Program-made: the position numbers and the translations under genes
Notes under the pieces: generated by a model
What the model saw: only the letters and a program-made list of their open reading frames with translations
Database searches by the model: none
Told to the model about the DNA's origin: nothing
Assembly (NCBI GenBank): GCA_964545715.1
Contig: CAZJHX010000046.1
Coordinates: 1 to 64,000 of the forward strand
Direction of reading: 5' to 3'
Length of the DNA stretch: 64,000 nucleotides
Origin: CAZJHX01 sp964545715
GTDB taxonomy: Bacteria > Myxococcota_A > UBA9042 > GCA-2863065
In this document: in pieces, positions 1 through 8,212 of the stretch
How the letters are laid out: every line of letters starts with the position of its first letter
Numbering within the stretch: position 1 is the stretch's first letter

Positions 1-435
1 CTCGAACACGACCTGTAGCGTCACGCCCGGCGCGATGGCGTCCGGCCAGTCGATACCCAGCCGGTCGCCCAGCCCCAACGCGATGGTCGTAAAGAGGCCG
101 ACAAACGCCAGCAGAGCCCCGACCGCGCCCAGCGTCCGCAGCGGAATGCGCCGGGTGACCGTCATGGCCAGACCGACCACCGCCAGCGCGCCGGCGACCA
201 ATAATAGAAGCCAATAACCACGCTGGGGCGGCATCGACTGATTAGCGTCACCCACGCTGACGATCGTCTCGCCCAGCTCCAGGTCCGATTGCACCTGGAT
301 GCCCGCCGCCCGGTCGTACGGGCTGACCGACCCGATCGTGTTGTCGTTGCAGGAGACCGCGATCCACGGCAGGAAGAAGGCCATCACAGCCAGCATGCCG
401 CCGCTGGTCACCAGGCTGGAGAGTAGGCTGCGCAC
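1..435 (-). CDS. Hypothetical membrane protein (partial, C-terminus missing)
   Basis: The minus strand is open from a GTG at 435 to the window edge (145 codons), so the C-terminus lies outside. The translation has a hydrophobic segment near the N-terminus ending in AFFLPWIAVSC, a polar loop of about 50 residues, then two more membrane segments (around GYWLLLLVAGALAVVGLAM and LGAVGALLAFVGLFTTIAL). The start is chosen because the GTG lies 4 nt after the stop of the upstream gene at 440, implying co-transcription. I do not recognise a family. The alternation of hydrophobic and soluble stretches suits an inner-membrane protein with a periplasmic loop. Confidence 0.6.
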   Translation of the reverse strand, partial: MRSLLSSLVTSGGMLAVMAFFLPWIAVSCNDNTIGSVSPYDRAAGIQVQSDLELGETIVSVGDANQSMPPQRGYWLLLLVAGALAVVGLAMTVTRRIPLRTLGAVGALLAFVGLFTTIALGLGDRLGIDWPDAIAPGVTLQVVFE

Positions 436-439
436 CCGG

Positions 440-1402
440 TCAGAGTTCGCCGCCGTCGCGCTCGACAGCCCACGCCAGCGCCTGCCAGGCGGCGCGCCGT
501 CTCAGGGTGGCCGACCACGGTGCGCTGATCGCGCGGCGCAACGAGACGGACGCATCCTCACCCGGCGCGTTGCGCAGCGCCCATAGCGCCGAGAGCGCGC
601 GTCCGTCCCGTCCGGCCGCGGCGTGCAAGCGCGCGATGGCCATCAACAACCGCGGCTCGTCCGGCGTCAGCGCCAACAGCTGTTGGTATACGACCAACGC
701 CTCGGGGGAGCGGTTGTGGCCGCGGGCGTCCGGGCGGGCGAGTTGAGAAGCGACCGCGCCGTTGACGGAGGCCAGGTTCATCAGAAGCCGCTCTCCGGCC
801 GGCTCGGTGGCGCGTACCAGCACCAGGACCGGGATCGAGCGTGGAGATCCGCACTCCGCCTCGACCTGCACCGAGCCGGCGAGCACGGCTGAGCGGCCGT
901 CGGGAGCCCACCGGGCGGTGATCCGCGAGTGGGCCGCGACCATCGGCTGCTCGCACGCGTGCGGTACCGGGATGAGCGCCACGTCATGCGGTCCGTGACC
1001 GTCGACCAGCTGCACCGAGTATTCGAAGGCCCGTGACCCATGGAGCGGGCCCGGGAGCACCATAACCGCCGCCGTGCGGTCCGGGGCGACCGGACCCGGG
1101 AAGCCGACCGACTCGATCTGGTGGCGCGTCTTGAGATCCGCTTCGACTTTGCCGGGCTCGGCGTTGGTGTCCAACTCCAATAATTCGACCTCGGACCCGT
1201 CACTGGTGGCGAGCACTTCGAACCGGCCGGGACCGAATTGCTCCGAGACGTGGCGGACGAGCACGAGGCCGTCTGAAGAAAAGCCCACGACCTCGTACCG
1301 CGCCCCTGTCGCGTGAACAGCGTGTGCACTTGGTGTGCTCACCCCGATCGAGAGCGTGACGACCACCGCTGCTAAGAGCGTTCCTGGGTGGCAAAACGGC
1401 AT
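440..1402 (-). CDS. Exported protein with C-terminal TPR-like segment
   Basis: About 320 residues. The start at 1402 is chosen because it opens directly on a typical signal peptide (MPFCHPGTLLAAVVVTLSIG, cleavage expected near PSAHA). An upstream in-frame extension to 1480 would bury this signal. The middle is a beta-rich region with statements such as ARWAPDGRSAVLAGSVQ that resemble a propeller-type 'WSPDG' repeat. The C-terminal third (PEALVVYQQLLALTPDEPRLLMAIARLHAAAGRDGRALSAL, read in two pieces) is helical and looks like one or two TPRs. It is probably periplasmic. The next gene starts 4 nt downstream. No enzymatic motif is visible. Confidence 0.65.
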   Translation of the reverse strand: MPFCHPGTLLAAVVVTLSIGVSTPSAHAVHATGARYEVVGFSSDGLVLVRHVSEQFGPGRFEVLATSDGSEVELLELDTNAEPGKVEADLKTRHQIESVGFPGPVAPDRTAAVMVLPGPLHGSRAFEYSVQLVDGHGPHDVALIPVPHACEQPMVAAHSRITARWAPDGRSAVLAGSVQVEAECGSPRSIPVLVLVRATEPAGERLLMNLASVNGAVASQLARPDARGHNRSPEALVVYQQLLALTPDEPRLLMAIARLHAAAGRDGRALSALWALRNAPGEDASVSLRRAISAPWSATLRRRAAWQALAWAVERDGGEL

Positions 1403-1482
1403 GAACAAGGAGTTTACCAACACCCACGACTCTGCTACCACTATGCGGCCCATTTCAGGGCTGGGGTCCATTGGAGGCAATC

Positions 1483-2805
1483 ATGGAGCTTATTTTCGGG
1501 CTCGGGTTCTTCGCCGCCGCCGCGGTCGCGGTGTCTGCCGTTCTGAAGCGTCAGGCGCTGGCCGGCGAGATCGACAGCTTGACCAAAGAGCGCGACGGCT
1601 CGGCCGCAGCGGTCGAGAAAGCCGGAAAGCGGGTCAAGGAGCTGGAGACGAAGCTCCAGAAGAGCAAGGACGCGCTGACCAGCCAGACGTCGAGCGACAC
1701 CGACATGTCCGCGAAGGTCGACAAACTGGAGAACGACAACCGCCGTCTGCGGGACACCATCGAGCGTACCTCGGGCCGTGAAGAGAGTATCGACCGGCGC
1801 CTCGCCGAGCTGCAGTCGGAGATCGATCGCCTGGAGGGCGAGTTGAAGACGGCCAAGGAGGCCGGCGCCGGCTCCGCGCGCAGGGCTGATACCGAGAAAG
1901 CCGAGGCGGTCGCCGCCGAGCAGTCCCGGCGCGAAAAAGCGCTGGCTGACCTGCGCGCCACGGCCGAAGAGGCCAAGACCGGCGTCGGTGAGGCCTATCA
2001 GGCCAAGGTCGAGGCGATCGTCCGCCGCTACGAGTCGATGAAAGAGCGGGTCCACCGCGCAGAGAAAGAGGTTCGCCTGGCGCGCAAGAAGTCGCGCGAC
2101 AACCATCGCGCCTACTGGATCACGCTGCAGCAGCTCGATCTGGCGCAGGACCGAATCTTCACGCTGGAGACAGGTGAGGCGCCCGGCACGCGCAAGCCGC
2201 GCCTGAAGCGTGCGCTGGGCGATCCGGGCCCGGCCCCGGCGTCCACCGACTCCAAGCCGCGTCCGATCCCGTCGGAGCCCATCGATGTCACGGGCAACTT
2301 CCCTCTCGAGGAGGAGGAGCCGGCCGAGGCCGCGCCCGTCGAGGAGGCTGCGCCTGTCGAGGAGTCCGCGCCCGAGACCGCTGAAAAGGCTGAGGCCGCG
2401 CCCGCTGAAGAGGCTGCGCCTGAGCCTGAGGCCGCGCCCGCTGAAGAGGTTGAGGCCGCACCCGCTAAAGAGGAGGCTGAGGCCGCACCCGCTGAAGAGG
2501 CTGAGGCCGCACCCGCTGAAGAGGCTGAGGCCGCACCCGCCGAGGACGCCGCACCTCCGGCTGTTCAGACCGCCGTGGAGAAGGCGCGCGAGGCCGCTAC
2601 CAAGGCGGCCGAGGCCGCAAAAGCCAAGGCTGAGGCGGCCACCAAGGCTCGCGCCAAGGCCCGCGCCAAGGCGTCCGCACGCGCCAAGGCTGCCGTTGAG
2701 GATGCCGTGGAGACCGCCGACGCCGTCGCGCCCGCCGAAGAGGACGCCGATGCCGCTGAGCTGGCCGAGCTGGCCGCCATGGCCGAAGAGCGCGCCGCCT
2801 CCTAG
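1483..2805 (+). CDS. Membrane-anchored coiled-coil protein with repetitive acidic and Ala/Lys tail
   Basis: The ATG at 1483 sits 5 nt behind a clean GGAGG (1473-1477), which decides the start over an in-frame TTG at 1471. Residues 1-20 form one membrane segment (MELIFGLGFFAAAAVAVSAV). About residues 25-220 are heptad-rich coiled coil full of K/E/R. Residues about 265-360 are a low-complexity Ala-Pro-Glu region with three tandem 24-bp DNA units near 2473-2540. The last 80 residues read like histone H1 tails (AKAKAEAATKARAKARAKAS) before an acidic end. Family unknown. The stop TAG (2803-2805) shares bases with the recQ stop on the other strand. Confidence 0.75.
   Translation: MELIFGLGFFAAAAVAVSAVLKRQALAGEIDSLTKERDGSAAAVEKAGKRVKELETKLQKSKDALTSQTSSDTDMSAKVDKLENDNRRLRDTIERTSGREESIDRRLAELQSEIDRLEGELKTAKEAGAGSARRADTEKAEAVAAEQSRREKALADLRATAEEAKTGVGEAYQAKVEAIVRRYESMKERVHRAEKEVRLARKKSRDNHRAYWITLQQLDLAQDRIFTLETGEAPGTRKPRLKRALGDPGPAPASTDSKPRPIPSEPIDVTGNFPLEEEEPAEAAPVEEAAPVEESAPETAEKAEAAPAEEAAPEPEAAPAEEVEAAPAKEEAEAAPAEEAEAAPAEEAEAAPAEDAAPPAVQTAVEKAREAATKAAEAAKAKAEAATKARAKARAKASARAKAAVEDAVETADAVAPAEEDADAAELAELAAMAEERAAS
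2473..2540 (+). repeat. 24-bp tandem coding repeat
   Basis: A 24-bp unit beginning gaggctgaggccgcacccgc occurs at 2473, 2497 and 2521, the last one partial. It encodes the (EAEAAPAE) block of the coiled-coil protein. The unit length is a multiple of three, so copy-number change would stay in frame. Confidence 0.75.
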
Positions 2806-4730
2806 AAGTCCTCGGGCTCTCCTTTCACGATCCTCCTGAAGATCTCGCCGTATTTCGCCTCACTGGCAGGCCGCACGCCTTTGATCCGCAGCAGCTCCGC
2901 CGCCGTCACGGGCCTGGCGCGCGCGATTCGTCTCAACGTCGCGTCCGTGCACACGCTATAGGTCGGGACGCCCGTTTTGCGCGCCAGCTCGTCGCGGGCC
3001 GCCAGCAGGGCCGCATACAAGGCGTCGTCGCGCTCGCTCAGCGCCCTCTCCCTGGCAGGCGGCAGGGCGTCCGGGGCTCCGAACGGAGGCATGGAGAGCG
3101 ACACCGCTCGGCGGCGCCACATCACCTCGGTGCCCAGCTCGGTGAGCTCGTAGCGGCTGCGCGTGCCGGTGACCCGCGCCAGGCATTTGGCCCGGCCCAG
3201 GGCCTCGATCAGCTCTGTGAGCAAACGCCGCGACCAGCCTTTGAGAATGCCGTGACTGCGCGTGCCCACCAATGGGCTTGCGACGACCTGTGGGGTCGAC
3301 TCCCCGGTGAGCGCCTGCGCGATGGCGGTCGATGTGGCGGTGCCTGCCGTGCGCGCGACGGCGCTGAGCACTTTTTGCACCACCACCGCCTCAGGCGGCG
3401 TCATCGGACGCACCGGAATCGAGGCGATCGTCGTCGTGTTCGCGCGCTCTCGCCGTGCGGACGCCGTCAGCTGTCCCGACAGCGCGCTCATTACGGCTTC
3501 GCCCAGGCAGTGGTCACACGCGCCACACGCGCCCGACAGGCTCTCCCCGAAGTAGTCCAAGATGTAGGCGTGACGGCACTGGCGGCCGTACGCGTAGTCG
3601 GTCAACTCACGCAGTCTGGCCTCATCTCGGGCTTGTCGCTTCTGCTGCTCTTCGGGCGTCAGAGATGAGGACCGCTCTCTTTTGCTGATCAAGTAGTCAT
3701 GAATGGCCGTGTCGGCATACGTGAACAGCAGCGTGCACAGCGCGGGTCGTCCATCGCGCCCGGCGCGCCCGGCCTCCTGGTACAAGGCCTCGACGCTGCC
3801 CGGCAGCTCGTAGTGCGTCACAAAGCGGATGTCGGCCCGGTCCACACCCATGCCGAAGGCGTTGGTGGCCACCATCACCCGCGTGCGTCCTTCCATGAAG
3901 CGGTCCTGAATGCGGCGCCGCTCTGCGGCCTCCAGCCCGCCGTGATAGAAGCCGACCCACTCGCTGCCCTTGTCGATGCGCGCCCGGGCCAGCTCGGCCG
4001 CCACCGCCTCGGCGGACTTACGGGTGGCGGTATAGATGATCCCCGCCTGCTCCGGGTTGTTGCGCAGGTAGCGCTGAATCAGCGCCATCTTCTGCGGCTT
4101 TCGGCTGATCGGGACCACGTCGAAGCGCAGGTTGGCCCGATGAAAGCCGAAGACGTAGGTGTTGCGCGACTCGATGCTCAGTCGCTCGATGATGTCCTGG
4201 CGCACGTCAGCCGTCGCGGTCGCCGTAAACGCCGCCACCCGCCGCGCTCCCAGCGCTTTTGCGACCTCGCCCAGCCGGCTGTAGTCCGGGCGAAAGTCGT
4301 GCCCCCACCAACTGATGCAGTGCGCCTCGTCGACGACAAACAGCCCGATGTCCAGGCCCTTCAGCCGGTCCACGAACCCGTGCTTGAACCGCTCGGGCGC
4401 CACGTAGACCAGCTTGTAGCGTCCCGCCAGCACGTCACGGATGCGCGCCTGCCGCTCTCGTGGCGGAACACTGGAGTTGATGAGCGTGGCGGGCAGACCG
4501 CGGGCCTGCAGCGCGTCGACCTGGTCTTTCATCAGCGCGATCAGCGGCGAGACGACCAGCGTAACGCCGTCCAGCAGCATCGCCGGCAGCTGGTAACACA
4601 GGCTCTTGCCGGCCCCCGTCGGCATGATCGCCAGCAGCGACTCGTCGGCCAGCAGCGCGCGCACCACGGGCTCCTGTCCGACCCGAAAGTCAGGGAATCC
4701 AAAATGACTGTGGAGCTGGTCTCTCAGCAC
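2802..4730 (-). CDS. recQ: ATP-dependent DNA helicase RecQ
   Basis: 642 residues, normal for the family. RecQ unwinds recombination and replication intermediates 3'->5'. Visible motifs are Walker A (PTGAGKS, about residue 38), motif II VVDEAHCISWWGHDFRPDY (DEAH, about 133), FTATAT (motif III), GIIYTATRK (motif IV) and ATNAFGMGVDRADIRFVTH (V-VI). The four-Cys zinc site follows (CRHAYILDYF...CGACDHC, about 380-405), then a winged-helix region and a C-terminal HRDC domain (about 560-640). The aromatic-rich loop has SWWG where SQWG is usual. The start is a GTG preceded by a G-rich stretch. A consensus sigma-54 promoter element lies about 135 nt upstream. The stop codon overlaps the convergent gene by 4 nt. 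Confidence 0.95.
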   Translation of the reverse strand: MLRDQLHSHFGFPDFRVGQEPVVRALLADESLLAIMPTGAGKSLCYQLPAMLLDGVTLVVSPLIALMKDQVDALQARGLPATLINSSVPPRERQARIRDVLAGRYKLVYVAPERFKHGFVDRLKGLDIGLFVVDEAHCISWWGHDFRPDYSRLGEVAKALGARRVAAFTATATADVRQDIIERLSIESRNTYVFGFHRANLRFDVVPISRKPQKMALIQRYLRNNPEQAGIIYTATRKSAEAVAAELARARIDKGSEWVGFYHGGLEAAERRRIQDRFMEGRTRVMVATNAFGMGVDRADIRFVTHYELPGSVEALYQEAGRAGRDGRPALCTLLFTYADTAIHDYLISKRERSSSLTPEEQQKRQARDEARLRELTDYAYGRQCRHAYILDYFGESLSGACGACDHCLGEAVMSALSGQLTASARRERANTTTIASIPVRPMTPPEAVVVQKVLSAVARTAGTATSTAIAQALTGESTPQVVASPLVGTRSHGILKGWSRRLLTELIEALGRAKCLARVTGTRSRYELTELGTEVMWRRRAVSLSMPPFGAPDALPPARERALSERDDALYAALLAARDELARKTGVPTYSVCTDATLRRIARARPVTAAELLRIKGVRPASEAKYGEIFRRIVKGEPEDF

Positions 4731-4864
4731 TGTGGTTGCCCCCGGCGGCAGGCTTAAAAAACCGAACCCCCGACCGACGCCACGAACGTCGGCCAGAGGG
4801 TCGAAGGGGGTAATTCTGTAGTGCTAAAGAGCAAATGGGGAATCAAACAACCGCCCCCTCTCAG

Positions 4865-4880
4865 AGCAAGTGTCGTGCCA
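4865..4880 (-). promoter_or_regulatory. Sigma-54 (-24/-12) promoter element upstream of recQ
   Basis: On the minus strand the sequence reads TGGCACGACACTTGCT, matching the consensus TGGCACG-N4-TTGCW at every defined position. The start of transcription would fall near 4853, leaving a leader of about 120 nt before recQ. It lies in the only large intergenic gap here (4731-5015), and no other minus-strand gene is available for it. Function is inferred from motif and position. Confidence 0.65.
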
Positions 4881-5015
4881 CCTCTGTAAGTTGCTGAGAT
4901 CATGATTTTGGAGCTGCCATCAAGCAAGGGCATTCTCAGGCTGAGACAAACCGCGGTGCGCAATCTGAGACGCCGTCTCATTTTGACGCGGTTGTTGGTT
5001 AGCCTCTGCACCGAC

Positions 5016-6686
5016 ATGTACTATCTCACGATGCTCGCCCGTTTCATTCTGATCGCATCGCTCCTCCCGGGCTGCGGGCAGTTTGATAACTCGGCCATCG
5101 TCGACATTCTCGGCCACGCCGACAGCGAGCTTGGGACGCCGCCGCCGTGCGTCGTCGACCACCCTCTGGCCTCCGGCTCGCATGTGGTTGGTCCCGGTGT
5201 GCTGGGCGCCCCGTACGTCGGCTTTCTCAGGGCCGTCGCGCCGCCCGACGACCTGGTGCGCTGGACGGCGTCCGAGCTGCCTGACGGCCTGAGCCTGGAT
5301 CCCGATACGGCTCGGATCAGCGGCATCCCTACCGCCTCGGGCTGGCTGCGGGCCACGGCGGTCAATGTCGAGTGCAGCGACGCCTCCATCGACGTCGAGC
5401 AGTTCATCGACGTGACCGATCCATGCGCCGATCCGGCGACCTGTCCCGCCGCCGACTGCACCGAGATCACCCACCAGCCGCTCCGCGTCGAGGTCAAGCG
5501 TGTCAGCCAGACAGGGGTGGTCTCTGCCGTCGGTCCCGGAGAGTCGCTGGCCGTCGACGGCGCCACTCTGCGATCCAATCGAGTGCTGCCCGCGGGCTCT
5601 CCGACGACCCACCAGATGATCTTCTCCATCGCCGGGTCCAAGGAGGAGGTGCTGGTCGACTACACGCTGCCAGGCGGCCCGTTTCTTCCCATCCGAACCG
5701 GCGAGGCGCGCGAGCTGCGCTATCTGCACGGCGAGGACGGCGATCGCTACTTCTTTCTGTCGCGCGTGCACCTGAAGGTCTTCGTAATCTACGACGGCTA
5801 TCTCCCAGCCGCGGAGCTTCTGCAGCGCTGCCCGGGCGCCGGCGCAGGCAAGTGTCTGCTCGGCGACCTCTCCGTGGTCCCCGTCCCCTGTGAGGTGCCC
5901 GGCGGGTGCGCCGACCGCGAGACATTGGCTCTCGATATGCCCGAAGCCGCCCCTGCTCTCCTGTTGCCGGGCGACTCCGAGGACCTGGAGTCGCAGCAGC
6001 TGACGCGGTTGGTCAGCGCGTGGCAGCCGCCGCCTGACGGATGCGCAGAGGACGCGTGGCCCTATCATCTGTCGTTCTATCAGCTGCGTCCGGCGCTGTG
6101 CACCGTAGCCGAGGCGGTCGTGCTCAGTGGTCCCCAGCCCGCCGCGCCTACGCAAGCACACGTCGACGGCCGCGTGTTGACTCCCGACGAGGAGCCGGTT
6201 TTGAACTGCGTGTGGAACATCGAGATGCCCGACGTGGCGGCGCCGGTAACCCGGTGGACCGAGACAGACACGGACACCGCGTTCGAGATGCCGCTGGTCG
6301 GCGACTACCAAGCGCGCGTAACCTGTACCGGCAGCCACCGCAACAACCCGGTCGCGCCCTGCGAAAACCAGCCCGCTGAAGTGGCGCTCTCCGCGGCGAT
6401 GGCGACTCAGGCTCGCGTGGAGCTGTTCTGGACCCAGGGCGGCCCGGACGTGCCCATCACCATGACCGTGGCCGGCGTCCCCGCCAAGCCCCAGGGCACC
6501 GGCGGACGCGTCCTGGCGCTGGACCTCGCCAAGCGACCGGCGCTTGAGGCGATCGAGATCACCCACGAGTCTGCGGGAGAGGCCGGAGCCGTGCAGGTCG
6601 TCCTGCGCGTGCTCGAGGCCGGCGAAGAGCCCTACCGCGCCGTGTCCCTGCTGACGCCCGACACCATGTGGAAGCCGGCCCAGTGA
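5016..6686 (+). CDS. Putative lipoprotein with Ig-like (He_PIG) segment
   Basis: 556 residues from the ATG at 5016. An in-frame ATG at 5031 is an equal alternative. The N-terminus MYYLTMLARFILIASLLPGC is a lipoprotein signal with the Cys expected to be acylated. Around residues 85-110 the text LPDGLSLDPDTARISGIPT is the hallmark of putative-Ig (He_PIG) cadherin-like domains. The remainder is Cys- and Pro-rich (CADPATCPAADCTEI) with beta-strand character and no catalytic motif. It is probably an outer-membrane surface protein. The stop overlaps the GTG of the next gene (GTGA), so the M74-like peptidase is probably translated from the same mRNA. No good Shine-Dalgarno is visible. Confidence 0.7.
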   Translation: MYYLTMLARFILIASLLPGCGQFDNSAIVDILGHADSELGTPPPCVVDHPLASGSHVVGPGVLGAPYVGFLRAVAPPDDLVRWTASELPDGLSLDPDTARISGIPTASGWLRATAVNVECSDASIDVEQFIDVTDPCADPATCPAADCTEITHQPLRVEVKRVSQTGVVSAVGPGESLAVDGATLRSNRVLPAGSPTTHQMIFSIAGSKEEVLVDYTLPGGPFLPIRTGEARELRYLHGEDGDRYFFLSRVHLKVFVIYDGYLPAAELLQRCPGAGAGKCLLGDLSVVPVPCEVPGGCADRETLALDMPEAAPALLLPGDSEDLESQQLTRLVSAWQPPPDGCAEDAWPYHLSFYQLRPALCTVAEAVVLSGPQPAAPTQAHVDGRVLTPDEEPVLNCVWNIEMPDVAAPVTRWTETDTDTAFEMPLVGDYQARVTCTGSHRNNPVAPCENQPAEVALSAAMATQARVELFWTQGGPDVPITMTVAGVPAKPQGTGGRVLALDLAKRPALEAIEITHESAGEAGAVQVVLRVLEAGEEPYRAVSLLTPDTMWKPAQ

Positions 6687-8212
6687 CGGTTTGGATGGTC
6701 GCGTTGGCGCTTCTGTCGGTCCCGCCCCCGTCGGCCAAGCCGCGCAGCGTCTCGCTGGGCAACGCTTCCAACGGGACGCTGCGCCACAGCACGCGCCTGC
6801 CGGTGAAGGGGCCGCACCACCGCGTGATCAAAAAGACGCGGCGGCTGGGGCAGCATTACGGCACCGACGAGCTGGTCCGGGTCCTGAAGACCGCTGCTGC
6901 CGCCGTCGCCGCAAAGACCCCCGGATCCGTTCTGCTGGTCGGCAACCTGAGCAAAAAGGGCGGCGGCGATCTGCGCCCCAGCGTGTCGCACAACAGCGGA
7001 CGCGACGCGGATATCGCCTTCTATGCGATGGACGCCCGCGGACGACCCGTGCACTCGCTGAGGGGCTTCAAGCGGTTTAACGCTCGCGGGCGCGCCGGAA
7101 AGCTGCGCTTCGATACCGCTCGAAACTGGACCCTGGTTCGCTCTCTGCTGACCAACAAGACCGTTCAATTGCAGTGGCTCTTCATGTCCAACAGCTTGCG
7201 TGAGCGCCTGCTGGACCACGCCCGGGCGGCCGGTGAGCCCGCGGATGTCATCGAGCATGCCTCCGCCATCATGGGACAGCCGGGCAACAGCAGCGCGCAC
7301 GCCGAGCATATTCACGTGCGTCTGTACTGCGCGCTGCACGAGCGCCTGCAGGGGTGTCGCAACTACGGCACCACCCACCCGTGGATCGACCGCTACACCG
7401 ACGAGCTGCTGGCGCGTACACGCGAGCTTGTCGCGGACTTCGCCAAGCCCGACACCGTCGCTGCCGTCGCCGCCATTCGCATGGTCGGGGCCATTCGCGG
7501 GCACTCAGCGGTTGACGATCTTTCTAAAGCCATCGGCGACGTGCGCCCCGAGGTGCGCTCGGCTGCCGCTCGGGCGGTGATTCTGCTCGACGGCGCTGAG
7601 GCAGCCGTCCCCGCGCTCGTCAAGGCCGCTCAGACCTCTACCGATCGTGCCTGGACACACCAACTGGTCGGCGCGCTGGGCAAGCTGGCCGTCAAACAGG
7701 GGGCCGCTGTGCTGGTCGAGGTGCTCGCCGCCGTCAAGATCCGGCAGCCGCGCACTCGCAAGCTGGCCGCCGAGGGCCTGGGGCGTATCGTTCACATCGA
7801 GGGGGTACCGGCCCTCATCAGCGCGGTCGCCGACAAAGATCGCAGCGTACGGCAGGCCGCCGCAGACGCGCTGCTCATGATCACCAATCACAACTTTGGC
7901 GTCGGTCGCCGCTCTGCCTCCCGCTGGCGTCGTTGGTGGCGGCGCAACAAGGACCGCGACCGGCTGCAGTGGGTGCGCGCCGGATTTGCTCGTCATCATC
8001 GCATCCGCGTGACGCGAAGAGGTCGCGTATCGGTGCTGCAGTCCCTCTTGCCCCTGGTCCGGGCTGGCGGCGCCGTCGGCTTCAACGCCAGAGCGCTCTT
8101 CGAGCAGCTGACCGGCTTCACCATGACGCAGGGTCACTTCACCGATTTTCAGATGTTCCGCTTCTACCGGACGTGGTTAAAGAACCATCCCAAGGGCCGC
8201 GCGCAGCGGTGA
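6683..8212 (+). CDS. M74/MepA-like murein endopeptidase fused to HEAT repeats
   Basis: Residues 1-18 form a signal peptide. Around residues 95-110 is SVSHNSGRDADIAFY, and around 200 is HAEHIHVRLYC. The SxHxxGxxxD plus HxH pattern is the zinc site of LAS-type peptidases, best matching the penicillin-insensitive endopeptidase family (M74), which cuts peptidoglycan cross-links. From about residue 245 to 410 the chain becomes alpha-helical HEAT repeats (VRSAAARAVILLDGAEAAVPAL and similar). The end is basic (RRWWRRNKDRDR). MepA proteins normally lack the HEAT part, so this is a fusion of unusual length. The GTG at 6683 overlaps the previous stop. An ATG at 6668 is also in frame. The 3' end overlaps the convergent dehydrogenase by 36 nt. 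Confidence 0.8.
   Translation: MTVWMVALALLSVPPPSAKPRSVSLGNASNGTLRHSTRLPVKGPHHRVIKKTRRLGQHYGTDELVRVLKTAAAAVAAKTPGSVLLVGNLSKKGGGDLRPSVSHNSGRDADIAFYAMDARGRPVHSLRGFKRFNARGRAGKLRFDTARNWTLVRSLLTNKTVQLQWLFMSNSLRERLLDHARAAGEPADVIEHASAIMGQPGNSSAHAEHIHVRLYCALHERLQGCRNYGTTHPWIDRYTDELLARTRELVADFAKPDTVAAVAAIRMVGAIRGHSAVDDLSKAIGDVRPEVRSAAARAVILLDGAEAAVPALVKAAQTSTDRAWTHQLVGALGKLAVKQGAAVLVEVLAAVKIRQPRTRKLAAEGLGRIVHIEGVPALISAVADKDRSVRQAAADALLMITNHNFGVGRRSASRWRRWWRRNKDRDRLQWVRAGFARHHRIRVTRRGRVSVLQSLLPLVRAGGAVGFNARALFEQLTGFTMTQGHFTDFQMFRFYRTWLKNHPKGRAQR

Noticed and set aside
2210..2839. Arg/Pro-rich 209-codon frame in the repeat part of the coiled-coil gene
   Set aside because: A +1 shadow of an Ala-Pro-Glu repeat. 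No start signal.
4754..5017. 87-codon minus-strand frame between recQ and the Ig-like lipoprotein
   Set aside because: No ribosome-binding site, residue composition of a random frame, and it covers the sigma-54 element and the start of the opposite gene.
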